DNA from: Clostridiales bacterium
GTDB lineage: Bacteria; Bacillota; Clostridia; Caldicoprobacterales; Xylanivirgaceae
Assembly (NCBI GenBank): GCA_012799205.1
Contig: JAAZLT010000051.1
Coordinates: 1-63,585, forward strand
Reading direction: 5' to 3'
Length of the DNA: 63,585 nucleotides
The translations under genes and the position numbers were made by a program. Shown piece after piece: positions 51,135 through 61,983 of this stretch (positions are counted from its first letter, which is position 1; every line of letters starts with the position of its first letter). The notes beneath the pieces were generated by a model. The model searched no databases and was not told the DNA's origin. It was given only the letters and a program-made list of their open reading frames with translations.

Positions 51135-51478
51135 GTGAGTAAGCTGAATGATCGCAATTATTTTAATAATTGAGGAAAGTCCGAGCTCCGTAGGGCAGGG
51201 TGCTGGGTAACTCCCAGTGGAGGTGACTCCAAGGATAGTGCAACAGAGAGATACCGCCTGCACATACTTTTGCAGGTAAGGGTGGAAAGGTGAGGTAAGA
51301 GCTCACCAGCATTCAGGCGACTGGATAGGCTATGTAAACCCCATCTGGAGCAAGACTGAAAAGGACTAGAATACGGTTGCCCGCCGTGTCCAGGTAAAGG
51401 TCGCTGGAGCCTACTGGCAACAGTAGTGCCTAGATAGATGATCATTCATGACAGAACTCGGCTTACAGGCTTGCTCAC
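51135..51478 (+). ncRNA. rnpB: RNase P RNA component (type A-like)
   Basis: GAGGAAAGTCCGAGCTCC and ACAGAACTCGGCTTA P4 strands; P1 GTGAGTAAGC (51135) / GCTTGCTCAC (51469). Confidence 0.96.
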
Positions 51479-51488
51479 AATCCCCTTT

Positions 51489-51520
51489 AAACATCAGCCC
51501 TTTAGGGCTGGTGTTTTTCT
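51489..51520 (+). terminator. rnpB intrinsic terminator
   Basis: AACATCAGCCC-TTTA-GGGCTGGTGTT + T-run. Confidence 0.92.
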
Positions 51521-51597
51521 TTACATTATAGGCGTTTGTTGATATTATGTATGGGGCGTTTGTCTTTAATATAATAAAAAAAGGTGGGATTATATTA

Positions 51598-51870
51598 ATG
51601 TCAAAGATAGATATTGAGCTGTTAGACCTTGAATCTGCTATAAAACTAGGTATAGACAATTGGAGCGAATGGGGATGTGAGGTCAGTAAATTTGATTGGT
51701 ATTATGATAAATCAGAGACATGTTATATATTAGAGGGTGACGTTTTAGTAATAACAGATCATGAAAAGGTACATATACGGGATGGTATGCTTGTAACTTT
51801 TCCTGAAGGTCTTAAATGTATATGGGATGTTAGAAAACCCATTAAAAAGAAGTATATATTTAACGATTAG
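51598..51870 (+). CDS. Cupin-domain (EutQ/DUF861-like) protein
   Basis: WYYDKSETCYILEGDVLVITD...IRDGMLVTFPEGLKCIWDVRKPIKKKY; ATG 51598 with AGGTGGG RBS. Confidence 0.85.
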   Translation: MSKIDIELLDLESAIKLGIDNWSEWGCEVSKFDWYYDKSETCYILEGDVLVITDHEKVHIRDGMLVTFPEGLKCIWDVRKPIKKKYIFND

Positions 51871-51883
51871 AGATACATAGCCA

Positions 51884-53161
51884 ATGAAGAAGATAAAAGT
51901 TTTAATAAAAAACATTACACATGGCATACCAAAAGAAGAACTGTTTTTATTTCTAGCAATCGCAATCTCTTTATTAGGGGATTCTAATCTATATGTGCTC
52001 CTTCCAATATTCGCAGAAGACATAGGAATTCCCCTCGTAGCCGTCGGAATTCTTTTAAGTGCGAATAGGTTTACAAGACTTATAACTAATTATTATGCTG
52101 CATATCTATATTCTTATATGGGTAGTAGAAGGATGTTTATAATGAGCATAATTTTAGCATCTATTACTACATTTGTATACGGATTGCCTGTAGGCGCTGT
52201 TGTGCTGACAATTTCAAGAGTCGTTTGGGGAAGCTGTTGGTCCTTTATGAGATTCGTTGGGCTGACACGGATAGCTGGGGTAAGTACCGATGAAAACAGG
52301 GGTACCCTTACAGGAATATACCAAAGTGTAGTTAGTATAGGTAGCTTAGTAGCAGTACCTATAGGTGGGATACTCTCTAGTATTGTAGGCTATAGAAATA
52401 CATTTTATATATTAAGCGGTTTAACTCTAGTAGTCGGACTTTGGCTTACTGCGCTTAGTCTTAGACCATCTAGAGATTATGATTATGATGAGATCATAGA
52501 GACGAAGGAGAAGGCTATTATAAAAAAGCAAAAAGATATACCCAAAAAAACTGAGAGAAATATTGATCTAAAGTCAATATATAGCCTAAGCTTTCTAAAT
52601 AGTTGGATAAGTAGTGGACTGCTGATATCTACAATTGGCTATATACTACTTTTAAAATTTGGTGAAAGCGTAAAACTACTTAATTGGGGTATAGAGATAC
52701 AGATAATTGCAGGGCTCTTAGTGTCAATACAACGCTTTTTTGGACTTTTTCTGCCGGTGTTTTCTGGTAGATTGGCTGATCGCTATGGAAGGATCAAAAC
52801 AGTTATTCTAACATGCCTTATACAGTCTATAGCCCTGATAATAATTGCGCTCACCAATTTATTTACAACTCTTTCGCTATCGGCAATATTAGGTTTCATT
52901 GGCATAACAATACTTTCAAATGTCTTAACTGCTATCGCCATTGGATATAATGATATGAATAAGGATAAAAACATACTTGGGCATTTTACTACTTGGCAAG
53001 ATATAGGTTCTGCCTTTGGAGCTATGGCAGGATACTCACTTGTTATAGCCATAGGGTACAGAAACACCTATATAATGACTGCAATAGTGCTCATGATAGC
53101 CCTAGGGATAACTACGAAGAGATATTACCTAGATATAAAGATAGATGTTGCTAAAAACTAA
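51884..53161 (+). CDS. MFS transporter
   Basis: ~12 TM segments; FSGRLADRYGRIKTV loop motif. Confidence 0.88.
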   Translation: MKKIKVLIKNITHGIPKEELFLFLAIAISLLGDSNLYVLLPIFAEDIGIPLVAVGILLSANRFTRLITNYYAAYLYSYMGSRRMFIMSIILASITTFVYGLPVGAVVLTISRVVWGSCWSFMRFVGLTRIAGVSTDENRGTLTGIYQSVVSIGSLVAVPIGGILSSIVGYRNTFYILSGLTLVVGLWLTALSLRPSRDYDYDEIIETKEKAIIKKQKDIPKKTERNIDLKSIYSLSFLNSWISSGLLISTIGYILLLKFGESVKLLNWGIEIQIIAGLLVSIQRFFGLFLPVFSGRLADRYGRIKTVILTCLIQSIALIIIALTNLFTTLSLSAILGFIGITILSNVLTAIAIGYNDMNKDKNILGHFTTWQDIGSAFGAMAGYSLVIAIGYRNTYIMTAIVLMIALGITTKRYYLDIKIDVAKN

Positions 53162-53182
53162 TTGAAGGTGGGGTATTCTGAT

Positions 53183-53815
53183 ATGAAAGATGGGTATTAT
53201 TCCGTTGGTAAAAGAGCCACAGTAGAGCTTATAATCAATAAATCTAGATTTATCGGTGATGTATTTCATGTGTCTACAGAAAATGAAGCCCTGGAGTTAA
53301 TATCATCTATAGAAGAGAAATACCCCGATGCTAGCCATCACTGCTATGCCTACCATATTGATATGGAAACCGTCATAAAAAGGTTCAATGATGATGGGGA
53401 GCCCGGGGGAACTGCAGGTATGCCCATACTCCAGGTGATAGACCAGCGCGGTATCAAAAATGTTTTAGTAGTAGTTACTAGATATTTTGGTGGTATCAAA
53501 CTTGGTGCAGGGGGTCTAGTTAGAGCATATTCAACAACGGCTTCTAGGGCGCTAGATAAAGCCGATGTGGTTTGGATGGAACTTTGCACTAAAGGCATTA
53601 TAACTATCGAGTATGAGAGTCTCGGGTCTATACAGCATTTTTTAGATAAAAACAATATACCTATACTAGATACGGTATATGAGGATAAGGTATATATCCA
53701 TCTAATAAGCCCCATGCCCTGGAAAGAGCTGGTGAGTAGGTTAAATGATATATGCAATGGAAAATTGGAGTATAAAGACTTAGAGGATATATACTATCCA
53801 GCTCAGGAGGCATAG
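53183..53815 (+). CDS. YigZ family (IMPACT) protein
   Basis: DASHHCYAYHI...NDDGEPGGTAGMPIL...VVTRYFGGIKLGAGGLVRAYS. Confidence 0.94.
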   Translation: MKDGYYSVGKRATVELIINKSRFIGDVFHVSTENEALELISSIEEKYPDASHHCYAYHIDMETVIKRFNDDGEPGGTAGMPILQVIDQRGIKNVLVVVTRYFGGIKLGAGGLVRAYSTTASRALDKADVVWMELCTKGIITIEYESLGSIQHFLDKNNIPILDTVYEDKVYIHLISPMPWKELVSRLNDICNGKLEYKDLEDIYYPAQEA

Positions 53816-53941
53816 ACACCCTTTGAAGTAATAAGAACTGTTTTATGCTAAAAGAGTGTATATGGTAGATATTAAATGAAGATTTGTTTTATAATGAATT
53901 AAACAAGAGAATTAAAAGAGAAAAAGAGGAGGCATTGGAAA

Positions 53942-54799
53942 ATGGGTCATAAAATTGGGGTACAGATGATGATGCTCAGGGGTAAAGTTGAGGAGTTAGG
54001 CATTTATGAAACTATGAAGCAACTCAGTGAACTTGGCTATTCTTGCGTTGAAGTATCGCAGATTCCTATGACAGAGGAAAATGTGCAGGGATTGAAAAAG
54101 GCTTGCGAGGATTTTAGCATGGAAGTGGCTGCCCTATCCGCAGGACTGGAGCCGATGATGCCTGGAGCACCGGGTGAAACATTGTCTACACATTTTGATA
54201 AGATTGTGGATGACTGTAAAACACTAAATAGCCGCTTTGTAAGAATTGGGATGCTACCTATAAACCTAATGGGCAGTAAAGAGAAGGTACTTGACTTTGC
54301 AAGACGTGCTGATGAGATGGCAGAAAGGCTCTCTGAGCATGGAATAGATTTATATTATCATAACCATCATGTAGAATTTCAGAAGTTTGATGGGAAATAT
54401 TTACTTGATTTAATTTTAGAAACTACTACTAAACTGGGCTTTGAACTCGATGTATATTGGATTCAGACCGGAGGGGAAAATCCTGTTGAGTACATAAAAA
54501 GGTATAAGGGCCGCATGGAGCTTTTACATCTAAAAGATTATCGTATTGGGCAGCTGGATCTAAGTTTTTTAGAAGGCGGGGATAGATCTGGGTTTATGCA
54601 GGCCTTTTCAAATGTAGTACAATTTGCTGAAGTTGGTGAGGGCAACCTAGATATGAAGAGTATTATAGAAGTGGGTGTAGAATGTGGTGCAAAATATTTT
54701 TTGATAGAACAAGATAATATGTATGGTAGGGATCCTTTCGATGCTCTTAAGACCTCTAGGGACAATCTTAAAAAGATGGGATATAGGGACTGGTTCTAG
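53942..54799 (+). CDS. Sugar phosphate isomerase/epimerase (xylose-isomerase-like TIM barrel)
   Basis: GYSCVEVSQIPM, LYYHNHHVEFQ, ELDVYWIQTGGENP, LLHLKDYRIG. Confidence 0.9.
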   Translation: MGHKIGVQMMMLRGKVEELGIYETMKQLSELGYSCVEVSQIPMTEENVQGLKKACEDFSMEVAALSAGLEPMMPGAPGETLSTHFDKIVDDCKTLNSRFVRIGMLPINLMGSKEKVLDFARRADEMAERLSEHGIDLYYHNHHVEFQKFDGKYLLDLILETTTKLGFELDVYWIQTGGENPVEYIKRYKGRMELLHLKDYRIGQLDLSFLEGGDRSGFMQAFSNVVQFAEVGEGNLDMKSIIEVGVECGAKYFLIEQDNMYGRDPFDALKTSRDNLKKMGYRDWF

Positions 54800-54865
54800 A
54801 ACTGTCAGCAAAAAGTTATGAACATAATGAAACCTAAATGGTAAATCTAGGAGAGCCTAAGTAGC

Positions 54866-54900
54866 AAAGGGACGAAAATTTTAAATTTCGTCCCTTTTTT
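54866..54900 (+). terminator. Intrinsic terminator
   Basis: AAAGGGACGAAAATT...AATTTCGTCCCTTTTTT. Confidence 0.9.
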
Positions 54901-54965
54901 GCTTGTAAAAATATATTTATATGATATAATAGTTCACAGTTATAAATATATCAACATAGAAATAG

Positions 54966-55412
54966 GTGGTGATCACAATAGATGATATAAGGTTAGAATG
55001 TTATAGTAAATTATTACGGTTCAGCTGGCGCATTAGGAAGAGGGCAAGGGGCAATCTTTATGAGTTAGGTTTTGCACGCAATCAATACTCTGTACTAAAA
55101 CATATCGATGAAGGTGAGGCTATAACTCTCTCTGAATTAAGCCATAGGGTCTCGAGGGGCAGGAGTAATATAACAGCCTTAGTTGACTCGTTAGAGGAGA
55201 GAGAGCTTATAAGACGTATACCTGATAAGTCAGATAGACGAGTTATAAGGGTAGAACTCACAGAAAAAGGTGAGAATGTAAGGGCTGAAACAATAGAGGC
55301 TCATGAAGATTTTATACGATCCATGTTTAAAGATATAGATGATAAGGAGATACATAGCCTTATTGAACTATTAGAAACTATGGATGAAAGGATAGGTCTA
55401 TCTAAATTCTGA
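54966..55412 (+). CDS. MarR family transcriptional regulator
   Basis: ITLSELSHRVSRGRSNITALVDSLEERELIRRIPDKSDRRVIRVELTEKG wHTH. Confidence 0.94.
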   Translation: MVITIDDIRLECYSKLLRFSWRIRKRARGNLYELGFARNQYSVLKHIDEGEAITLSELSHRVSRGRSNITALVDSLEERELIRRIPDKSDRRVIRVELTEKGENVRAETIEAHEDFIRSMFKDIDDKEIHSLIELLETMDERIGLSKF

Positions 55413-55437
55413 GCGTTTTTGGAGGGAGTAAATATCG

Positions 55438-57183
55438 ATGTTTGGAAAATTTATTAGAGAACATAAATGGAAATATATATCAGGTATACTATTTTTATTT
55501 GCAGTAAATTTGTTACAACTTATTACACCCAAAATAACAGGCACTGTGATAGATGGAGTAAATGATGGCACCATAATAGAGTCTACTCTCATAAAATACA
55601 GTATGTTAATCCTACTCATAGCTATTGGAGTATTTGTGCTAAATTTCCTAGCAAGATTACAGATAAACGGCTCATCAAACTTATATGAGTTCGTGCTTAG
55701 AAATAAGATGTTTGAGCACCTTCTAGAAATGTCTATGAAATTTTATAACGAGAGAACTGTAGGAGACATAATGGCTCTTTCTACCAATGACATGGGTGCC
55801 CTTAGAATGGCTATTAGTAGAGGTATTATGATAATGGCAGATACAGTATTTCTTCTAATAGCTAGCATATATATAATGAGTAGCCAAATAAATTTAAGAC
55901 TCACTCTTATAGCCTTTATACCTATGCCCTTTATGGTATTTATAATGCTAAGGTTTGGAAAGCTTATACATAGGAGATTCAGAAGGGTGCAGGAATCTTT
56001 TGCAGATATGACCCAAAAGACACAGGAGAATATTTCAGGCATAAGGGTTATAAAGGCATTTGTGCAAGAGGAATTCGAGATAGATAATTTCAGATCTCTA
56101 AATAAGAGGGATTATGATAGAAATATGGCCCTAGTTAGGATTAGAGGAGTGTTTTTCCCATTAATCAGCTTTATATCCTCTATATCATATTTATTAGTAC
56201 TCGTATATGGAGGCTATTTAGTTATTGATGGTACCATCTCTTTAGGTGACTTTGTAGCATTTAACACTTACTTGGGCATGCTAGTATGGCCAATAGCTTC
56301 TATAGGTAGAATTATAAATTTAGTACAAAGAGGTAAGGCATCGATAGATAGGATAGGCAATATATTAGATGAAGAAGCGGATATATATGATGATCCAGCT
56401 ATTCCTAAGGATTTCGAGCCTAAGAAATTCAGGGGAAAGATTGAGTTTAGGAATGTAACCTTTGCATATGAAGAAGGAGGGGAGCCTGTACTAAAGGACA
56501 TCAATTTAAAGGTGGACCCAGGCGAAACATTAGCTGTGGTAGGAAGGGTAGGAAGCGGGAAATCAACATTCGCAAATTTGATTCTAAGACTATATAATCC
56601 TAAAAATAAAGGTGAAATATTTATAGATGATATTGATATAATGGATATTCCTCTAAAAGTTTTAAGAGATAATGTAGGATTTGTATCCCAGGACAACTTT
56701 TTATTCTCTATCAGTATAAGAGATAATATAGCCTTCATACCAGAGGGGATTTCAGATGGGAAGGTATTGGAGGCAGCAAAGCTCAGTCAACTTTACAATG
56801 AGATCGAAGATCTTCCCGAAGGATTCGATACCCTATTAGGCGAAAGGGGTGTGAATCTATCCGGAGGGCAAAGGCAGCGCACATCTATAGCGCGTGCTTT
56901 GGCTAAAGACCCCACTATACTCATATTAGACGATAGCCTCTCAGCTGTGGATACAGATACTGAAGAGCGTATATTAGAAGGGCTTAATACATTTATGAAT
57001 AATCGTACCTCTATTATAATTGCGCATAGAATCTCTACTATAAAGGATGCAGATAAGATAGTAGTATTAGATGAGGGAAGAATAGTTGAAGAGGGAAGCC
57101 ACGAGGAGCTAGTCACACAAAAAGGGATATATGCAGAGATGTATGAGAGGCAGCTCCTAGAAGAAGAAATAGCGAAAGCTTGA
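55438..57183 (+). CDS. ABC transporter ATP-binding/permease (heterodimer half, degenerate site)
   Basis: GRVGSGKST, LSGGQRQR, ILILDDSLSAVD (Asp in place of catalytic Glu). Confidence 0.94.
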   Translation: MFGKFIREHKWKYISGILFLFAVNLLQLITPKITGTVIDGVNDGTIIESTLIKYSMLILLIAIGVFVLNFLARLQINGSSNLYEFVLRNKMFEHLLEMSMKFYNERTVGDIMALSTNDMGALRMAISRGIMIMADTVFLLIASIYIMSSQINLRLTLIAFIPMPFMVFIMLRFGKLIHRRFRRVQESFADMTQKTQENISGIRVIKAFVQEEFEIDNFRSLNKRDYDRNMALVRIRGVFFPLISFISSISYLLVLVYGGYLVIDGTISLGDFVAFNTYLGMLVWPIASIGRIINLVQRGKASIDRIGNILDEEADIYDDPAIPKDFEPKKFRGKIEFRNVTFAYEEGGEPVLKDINLKVDPGETLAVVGRVGSGKSTFANLILRLYNPKNKGEIFIDDIDIMDIPLKVLRDNVGFVSQDNFLFSISIRDNIAFIPEGISDGKVLEAAKLSQLYNEIEDLPEGFDTLLGERGVNLSGGQRQRTSIARALAKDPTILILDDSLSAVDTDTEERILEGLNTFMNNRTSIIIAHRISTIKDADKIVVLDEGRIVEEGSHEELVTQKGIYAEMYERQLLEEEIAKA

Positions 57184-57216
57184 TTACAGAACCAGCCCAG
57201 ATGAGGGGGAAATAAT

Positions 57217-59085
57217 ATGGAAACTAAAAGGAACTCCAAAAAGGATATAAAAAAACGAAGTGATAGGGATCTTATCATTGGCCTAGCTCAATATGCAAAG
57301 CCCTATTGGTATTTCTTTTTAATAGCGCTTGCATTAATACTTATACTCTCTATGTCAAACTTGGCTAGGCCATATCTTATAAAGACTGCAATAGACGATA
57401 ATATAATGGCTGCCAGTGAAGGATTGATACCTAAGGAACAAGCAAGAGCTGGGGTTAAAACCTTGGGGATTTTATTTATACTGCTTTCAACTGGAGAATT
57501 CGTATTTGGCTATATACAAACGTATATGCTTCAGAGCACAGGTAGAAAGATCATTATGACTATTAGAGATAAAGTATTTAGCCATCTGCAAAGGACTCCC
57601 GTATCCTATTTTGATAAGACGGCTGTTGGTCGTATTGTTACAATAGTCATGAATGATACAGAGTCTCTAAGTGAGATGTATACAGAGATATTAATAGGTT
57701 TTTTTGAGAATGTATTTGTAATGGTTGGCGTCTTGGTAATAATGTTTAAGCTGGATGTAAGACTTACCCTTATAAGTCTTGTACTACTGCCCCTTATTGC
57801 GGTTGTTACAATCACCTTTAGGAGGATGTCTAGAAAAATATTTGACCAAATAAGAGCTAGACTTGGTAAGCTTAATGCATTCTTATCTGAGAATATTTCT
57901 GGTATGAAAATAATACAGGCTTTTAATATGCAGGGGAGAAAGTACCAGGAGTTTAAGGATATAAACTCAGAATACTATGATGCTAGGCAAAAACAGATCA
58001 AGCTCTTTGGTATACTAAGGCCCCTTATGGATGTGGTCAGGTCATTGATACTTGCCGTATTTATATGGTATGGTGGTAGGAATATACTCAGGGGGCAATT
58101 GCAGTTTGGGACATTATATGCATTTATAAATTATATAAATAGGTTCTTCCAGCCAATTATGCATTTTACTGAGGGGTATAATATACTACAATCGGCTATA
58201 GTATCTGGAAATAGAATATTTGATCTTCTAGAACATGATTTAGAACCAGAACCAGAGGACGATGAATTAGATTTAGCGGATTTAGAGGAGCCAATGGAAG
58301 ATAGGGAAGATAAAGCAGATAAAGTTAAGGGCGAGATAGAGTTCAAAAATGTATGGTTTGCATATGAGGAAGAAAAATGGGTACTCAAAGATGTATCATT
58401 TAAGATTGCTCCTGGGGAAGCTGCTGCTTTTGTAGGTGCCACCGGCGCCGGCAAGACCAGTATAATAAACCTCATATGCGGTTTTTATGAGAATCAAAAA
58501 GGTGAGATACTTTTAGATGGGGTAAATATAAAGCAGATAAAGAAGGCAGACCTAAGAAAGAATATAGGTATGGTACTTCAGGATGTATTCCTATTCTCAG
58601 GAGATGTTCAGACCAATATACGGCTCTTTAATGAAAATATCACCCAGGAAGAGGTAATAGAGGCAGCACAGCATGCTAATGCAAATTATTTTATAGAAAA
58701 ATTAGGACTTAAATATGAGCATCCTGTAACTGAGAAGGGCACCACCCTATCTATGGGTCAAAGGCAGCTTTTATCCTTTGCTAGAGCCCTTGTAATAGAT
58801 CCGGCCGTACTTGTAATGGATGAGGCCACTTCGAGCATTGATACTGAAACAGAAGTGCTTATACAAGAGGCCCTAAAAAAGATAATGAAGGGCAGAACCA
58901 CTATTGCCATAGCCCATAGATTATCTACCATACAAAATGCAGATAAGATAATAGTAATACACAAAGGCGAGATAAGAGAGATGGGCACGCATCATGAACT
59001 TTTACAAAACAGAGGACTTTACTATAATCTACACATGCTTCAGTATAGAAATGTAGAAGAGGCCCTTCAAGGAAACTCTGCATAA
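57217..59085 (+). CDS. ABC transporter ATP-binding/permease (heterodimer half)
   Basis: GATGAGKTS, LSMGQRQLLSFARAL, VLVMDEATSSID. Confidence 0.94.
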   Translation: METKRNSKKDIKKRSDRDLIIGLAQYAKPYWYFFLIALALILILSMSNLARPYLIKTAIDDNIMAASEGLIPKEQARAGVKTLGILFILLSTGEFVFGYIQTYMLQSTGRKIIMTIRDKVFSHLQRTPVSYFDKTAVGRIVTIVMNDTESLSEMYTEILIGFFENVFVMVGVLVIMFKLDVRLTLISLVLLPLIAVVTITFRRMSRKIFDQIRARLGKLNAFLSENISGMKIIQAFNMQGRKYQEFKDINSEYYDARQKQIKLFGILRPLMDVVRSLILAVFIWYGGRNILRGQLQFGTLYAFINYINRFFQPIMHFTEGYNILQSAIVSGNRIFDLLEHDLEPEPEDDELDLADLEEPMEDREDKADKVKGEIEFKNVWFAYEEEKWVLKDVSFKIAPGEAAAFVGATGAGKTSIINLICGFYENQKGEILLDGVNIKQIKKADLRKNIGMVLQDVFLFSGDVQTNIRLFNENITQEEVIEAAQHANANYFIEKLGLKYEHPVTEKGTTLSMGQRQLLSFARALVIDPAVLVMDEATSSIDTETEVLIQEALKKIMKGRTTIAIAHRLSTIQNADKIIVIHKGEIREMGTHHELLQNRGLYYNLHMLQYRNVEEALQGNSA

Positions 59086-59098
59086 TTATAAAAGATTA

Positions 59099-59142
59099 AC
59101 ATTAGCGGCCCTAATATTATCATTAGAGCCGCTAATATATTT
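59099..59142 (+). terminator. Intrinsic terminator
   Basis: ATTAGCGGCcCTAATattatcATTAGaGCCGCTAAT + T-rich. Confidence 0.8.
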
Positions 59143-59256
59143 TACAGGCGATGCGTGTAAGATTGCAAGTTTTATAGATATAAATATAGAAATATGCTAT
59201 AATTGTTCAAGTTATAGAGATGATTAATATATTGATGAAGGTGAAGTGAAAGCAAT

Positions 59257-59937
59257 ATGGATAGCTGTAAGATAGATATAATCACGGGGCATTTTGGCAG
59301 TGGCAAGACAGAGTTTGCCATAAATTATAGCATGCATACCGCAAAGGCAGGTAAAAAGGTGCTGCTAATTGACCTAGACATTGTAAACCCATACTTTAAA
59401 ACTGCAGAGGTTAAGGATGTATTAGAGGCTATGGGGGTAGAAGTCATAGTGCCAAACTTTGCCGGAACAGGTGTAGACGTGCCCTCACTTCCTTCAAATA
59501 TATATAGAGTATTTGATGATCCTTCATATGATAAGGTCATATTTGATGTGGGAGGGGATGATCTAGGGGCAATGGCTTTAGGACAGTATAAAACTAGGAT
59601 TCAAAATATACCCTATGATATGTTTTATGTCATAAACACTAAAAGACCCCTATCATCTACACAAGATCAAATAATTGACATGCTACATTCGATAGAGTCC
59701 AGCTCTAGGCTTAAGGTAAGTAAACTTATCAATAATACTAACCTCTCCTATGAGACAAATGTGAACGATATAATGGAAGGGCAAAGGCTTATAGAGAGAA
59801 TATCTAAGAAAATGGATATCCCAATTGGTTATATAGCAGGGACTGAGGATGTTTTAAGTAGATTACCAGTAAACATGAAGGATAGAGCTTTTGAATTAAA
59901 ATTATATATGCAGCCCATATGGGACCAGGATCTATAG
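59257..59937 (+). CDS. P-loop ATPase of unknown function preceding a 2-oxoacid:ferredoxin oxidoreductase operon
   Basis: IITGHFGSGKTEFAINYS Walker A, VLLIDLDIVNPYFKTAEV, VIFDVGGDDLGA. Confidence 0.85.
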   Translation: MDSCKIDIITGHFGSGKTEFAINYSMHTAKAGKKVLLIDLDIVNPYFKTAEVKDVLEAMGVEVIVPNFAGTGVDVPSLPSNIYRVFDDPSYDKVIFDVGGDDLGAMALGQYKTRIQNIPYDMFYVINTKRPLSSTQDQIIDMLHSIESSSRLKVSKLINNTNLSYETNVNDIMEGQRLIERISKKMDIPIGYIAGTEDVLSRLPVNMKDRAFELKLYMQPIWDQDL

Positions 59938-59950
59938 AGGAGGAGTCTAA

Positions 59951-60157
59951 ATGGCAAGGGTAACTTTCGATGAGGAAAGATGTAAGGGATGCGAATTATG
60001 CACAACGGTGTGTCCTAAAGATATAGTGATTATGGCAAAGGATAGGATAAACTCTAAAGGCTACCATCCTGCAACAGTTGTAGAGATGGATAAATGCATA
60101 GGATGTGCCTTTTGTGCGATTATATGTCCAGATGTAGTAATAGAAGTAGAAAAATAA
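59951..60157 (+). CDS. 2-oxoacid:ferredoxin oxidoreductase delta subunit (4Fe-4S ferredoxin-like)
   Basis: Two CxxCxxCxxxCP motifs (CKGCELCTTVCP, CIGCAFCAIICP). Confidence 0.94.
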   Translation: MARVTFDEERCKGCELCTTVCPKDIVIMAKDRINSKGYHPATVVEMDKCIGCAFCAIICPDVVIEVEK

Positions 60158-60178
60158 TTGGTATGGAGGGTTAGGAGT

Positions 60179-61243
60179 ATGGCAAAAATTTTAATGAGGG
60201 GCAATGAGGCAATTGCGGAGGCGGCTATACAAGCAGGATGTAGATACTTTTTTGGCTATCCCATAACGCCACAAAATGAGATACCAGCCTACATGGCAAA
60301 AATGCTTCCTAAAATAGATGGAGAGTTTGTACAGGCAGAGAGCGAAGTATCAGCCATAAATATGGTCTACGGCGCAGCAGGAGCCGGAGCTAGGGTTATG
60401 ACATCCTCATCCAGTCCAGGCATAAGCCTAAAACAGGAGGGCATATCCTATATAGCAGGTGCAGAGCTACCATGTGTAATAGTAAATATTGTAAGGGGAG
60501 GACCTGGCCTTGGAGGCATACAGCCGGCCCAATCAGATTATTTTCAGGCAACAAAGGGCGGCGGCCATGGTGACTATCGTATGGTAGTATTAGCACCAGC
60601 CACTATACAAGAGGCAGTGGATCTTGTAATGGAAGGGTTTGACATTGCAGATCAATATAGAAATCCGGTTATGATATTAGGCGATGGCATGCTTGGACAA
60701 ATGATGGAGCCGGTAGAATTTGCGGCATATGAAGGTAGGGATCTCCCGCCTAAAACATGGGCTACCACTGGATTTGATGGTAGTAGACGGAGAAATATTA
60801 TAAATTCTCTATATATAGATCCTAAAGAATTGGAAGAACATGTAGAGAAGATATATAAAAAATATGAACATATACAGGAAAATGAGGTAAAGTTTGAATG
60901 CTATAATTGTGAAGAGGCGCAGATAATAGTTGCAGCTTATGGAACCACTGCTAGAATTGTAAAAAAGGCCATAGAGTTAGCAGAAGGCGAAGGCATAAAG
61001 GTAGGGCTTATAAGGCCTATTACCCTTTGGCCATTTCCAAGTAGAGTTTTTGAAAAGTGGGCAGATAGGGAACATGTACAGGCCATATTGTCTGTAGAGA
61101 TGAGTATGGGGCAGATGGTAGAAGATGTAAGGCTAGCTGTGAATGGTAGAAAACCAGTACATTTTTATGGCCGTACAGGCGGAATGGTTCCACATCCTAA
61201 GGCAATACTTGAAGAGATTAGGAAACTAAGAGGTGATAATTAG
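60179..61243 (+). CDS. vorB: 2-oxoacid:ferredoxin oxidoreductase alpha subunit (VorB-type)
   Basis: [21 protein letters not shown]...[22 protein letters not shown] 60179 with GGAGGG/AGGAG RBS. Confidence 0.92.
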   Translation: MAKILMRGNEAIAEAAIQAGCRYFFGYPITPQNEIPAYMAKMLPKIDGEFVQAESEVSAINMVYGAAGAGARVMTSSSSPGISLKQEGISYIAGAELPCVIVNIVRGGPGLGGIQPAQSDYFQATKGGGHGDYRMVVLAPATIQEAVDLVMEGFDIADQYRNPVMILGDGMLGQMMEPVEFAAYEGRDLPPKTWATTGFDGSRRRNIINSLYIDPKELEEHVEKIYKKYEHIQENEVKFECYNCEEAQIIVAAYGTTARIVKKAIELAEGEGIKVGLIRPITLWPFPSRVFEKWADREHVQAILSVEMSMGQMVEDVRLAVNGRKPVHFYGRTGGMVPHPKAILEEIRKLRGDN

Positions 61244-61245
61244 AT

Positions 61246-61983
61246 ATGGTAAAGGTATTTGAAAAGACTAAAGCGCTTACAGATAAGCCAATGCACTATT
61301 GCCCTGGATGTACCCATGGAATCATACACAGATTAGTGGCTGAAACTATAGATGAACTTGGGATACAGGACAAAACTATAGGAGTGGCACCGGTGGGATG
61401 TGCTGTATTTGCGTATGAATATTTTAACTGTGATATGCATGAAGCATCTCATGGAAGGGCCCCTGCAGTGGCTACCGGAATAAAGAGAGTGCACCCGGAT
61501 AATGTGGTATTCACATATCAAGGAGATGGAGATTTAGCTTCTATAGGCCTTGCAGAGATAACCCATGCTGCAGCCAGGGGAGAGAATTTTACTACAATAT
61601 TTATAAATAATGCCATATACGGTATGACAGGTGGGCAAATGGCTCCCACAACACTTTTAGATCAAGTAACAACCACTTCTCCTTATGGAAGGGGCGCCAA
61701 TAAGGAGGGGCATCCAATAAGAATAAGCGAAATGCTCTCTACACTTGAGGGACCTTCATATATAGCTAGAGTGTCTGTGCACGATATAAAAAACATTATA
61801 AAGGCCAAAAGGGCTATTAAAAAGGCTTTTGAGATGCAATTAGAGGGCAAGGGATTTGCACTTATTGAGGTTTTATCTACATGCCCTACAAATTGGGGAA
61901 TGGATCCTGTAGAGTCGTTAAAATGGCTAGAAGATAATATGGTTCCCTATTATCCACTTGGCGTATACAAGGAGGTCAAATAA
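61246..61983 (+). CDS. 2-oxoacid:ferredoxin oxidoreductase beta (TPP) subunit
   Basis: [64 protein letters not shown]. Confidence 0.95.
   Translation: MVKVFEKTKALTDKPMHYCPGCTHGIIHRLVAETIDELGIQDKTIGVAPVGCAVFAYEYFNCDMHEASHGRAPAVATGIKRVHPDNVVFTYQGDGDLASIGLAEITHAAARGENFTTIFINNAIYGMTGGQMAPTTLLDQVTTTSPYGRGANKEGHPIRISEMLSTLEGPSYIARVSVHDIKNIIKAKRAIKKAFEMQLEGKGFALIEVLSTCPTNWGMDPVESLKWLEDNMVPYYPLGVYKEVK

Noticed and set aside
51158-51445. 95-aa ORF on the minus strand
   Set aside because: Lies within rnpB, which explains the sequence completely
56793-57278. 161-aa ORF antisense to the ABC transporter genes
   Set aside because: Shadow ORF over the NBD-coding region; no RBS or family features
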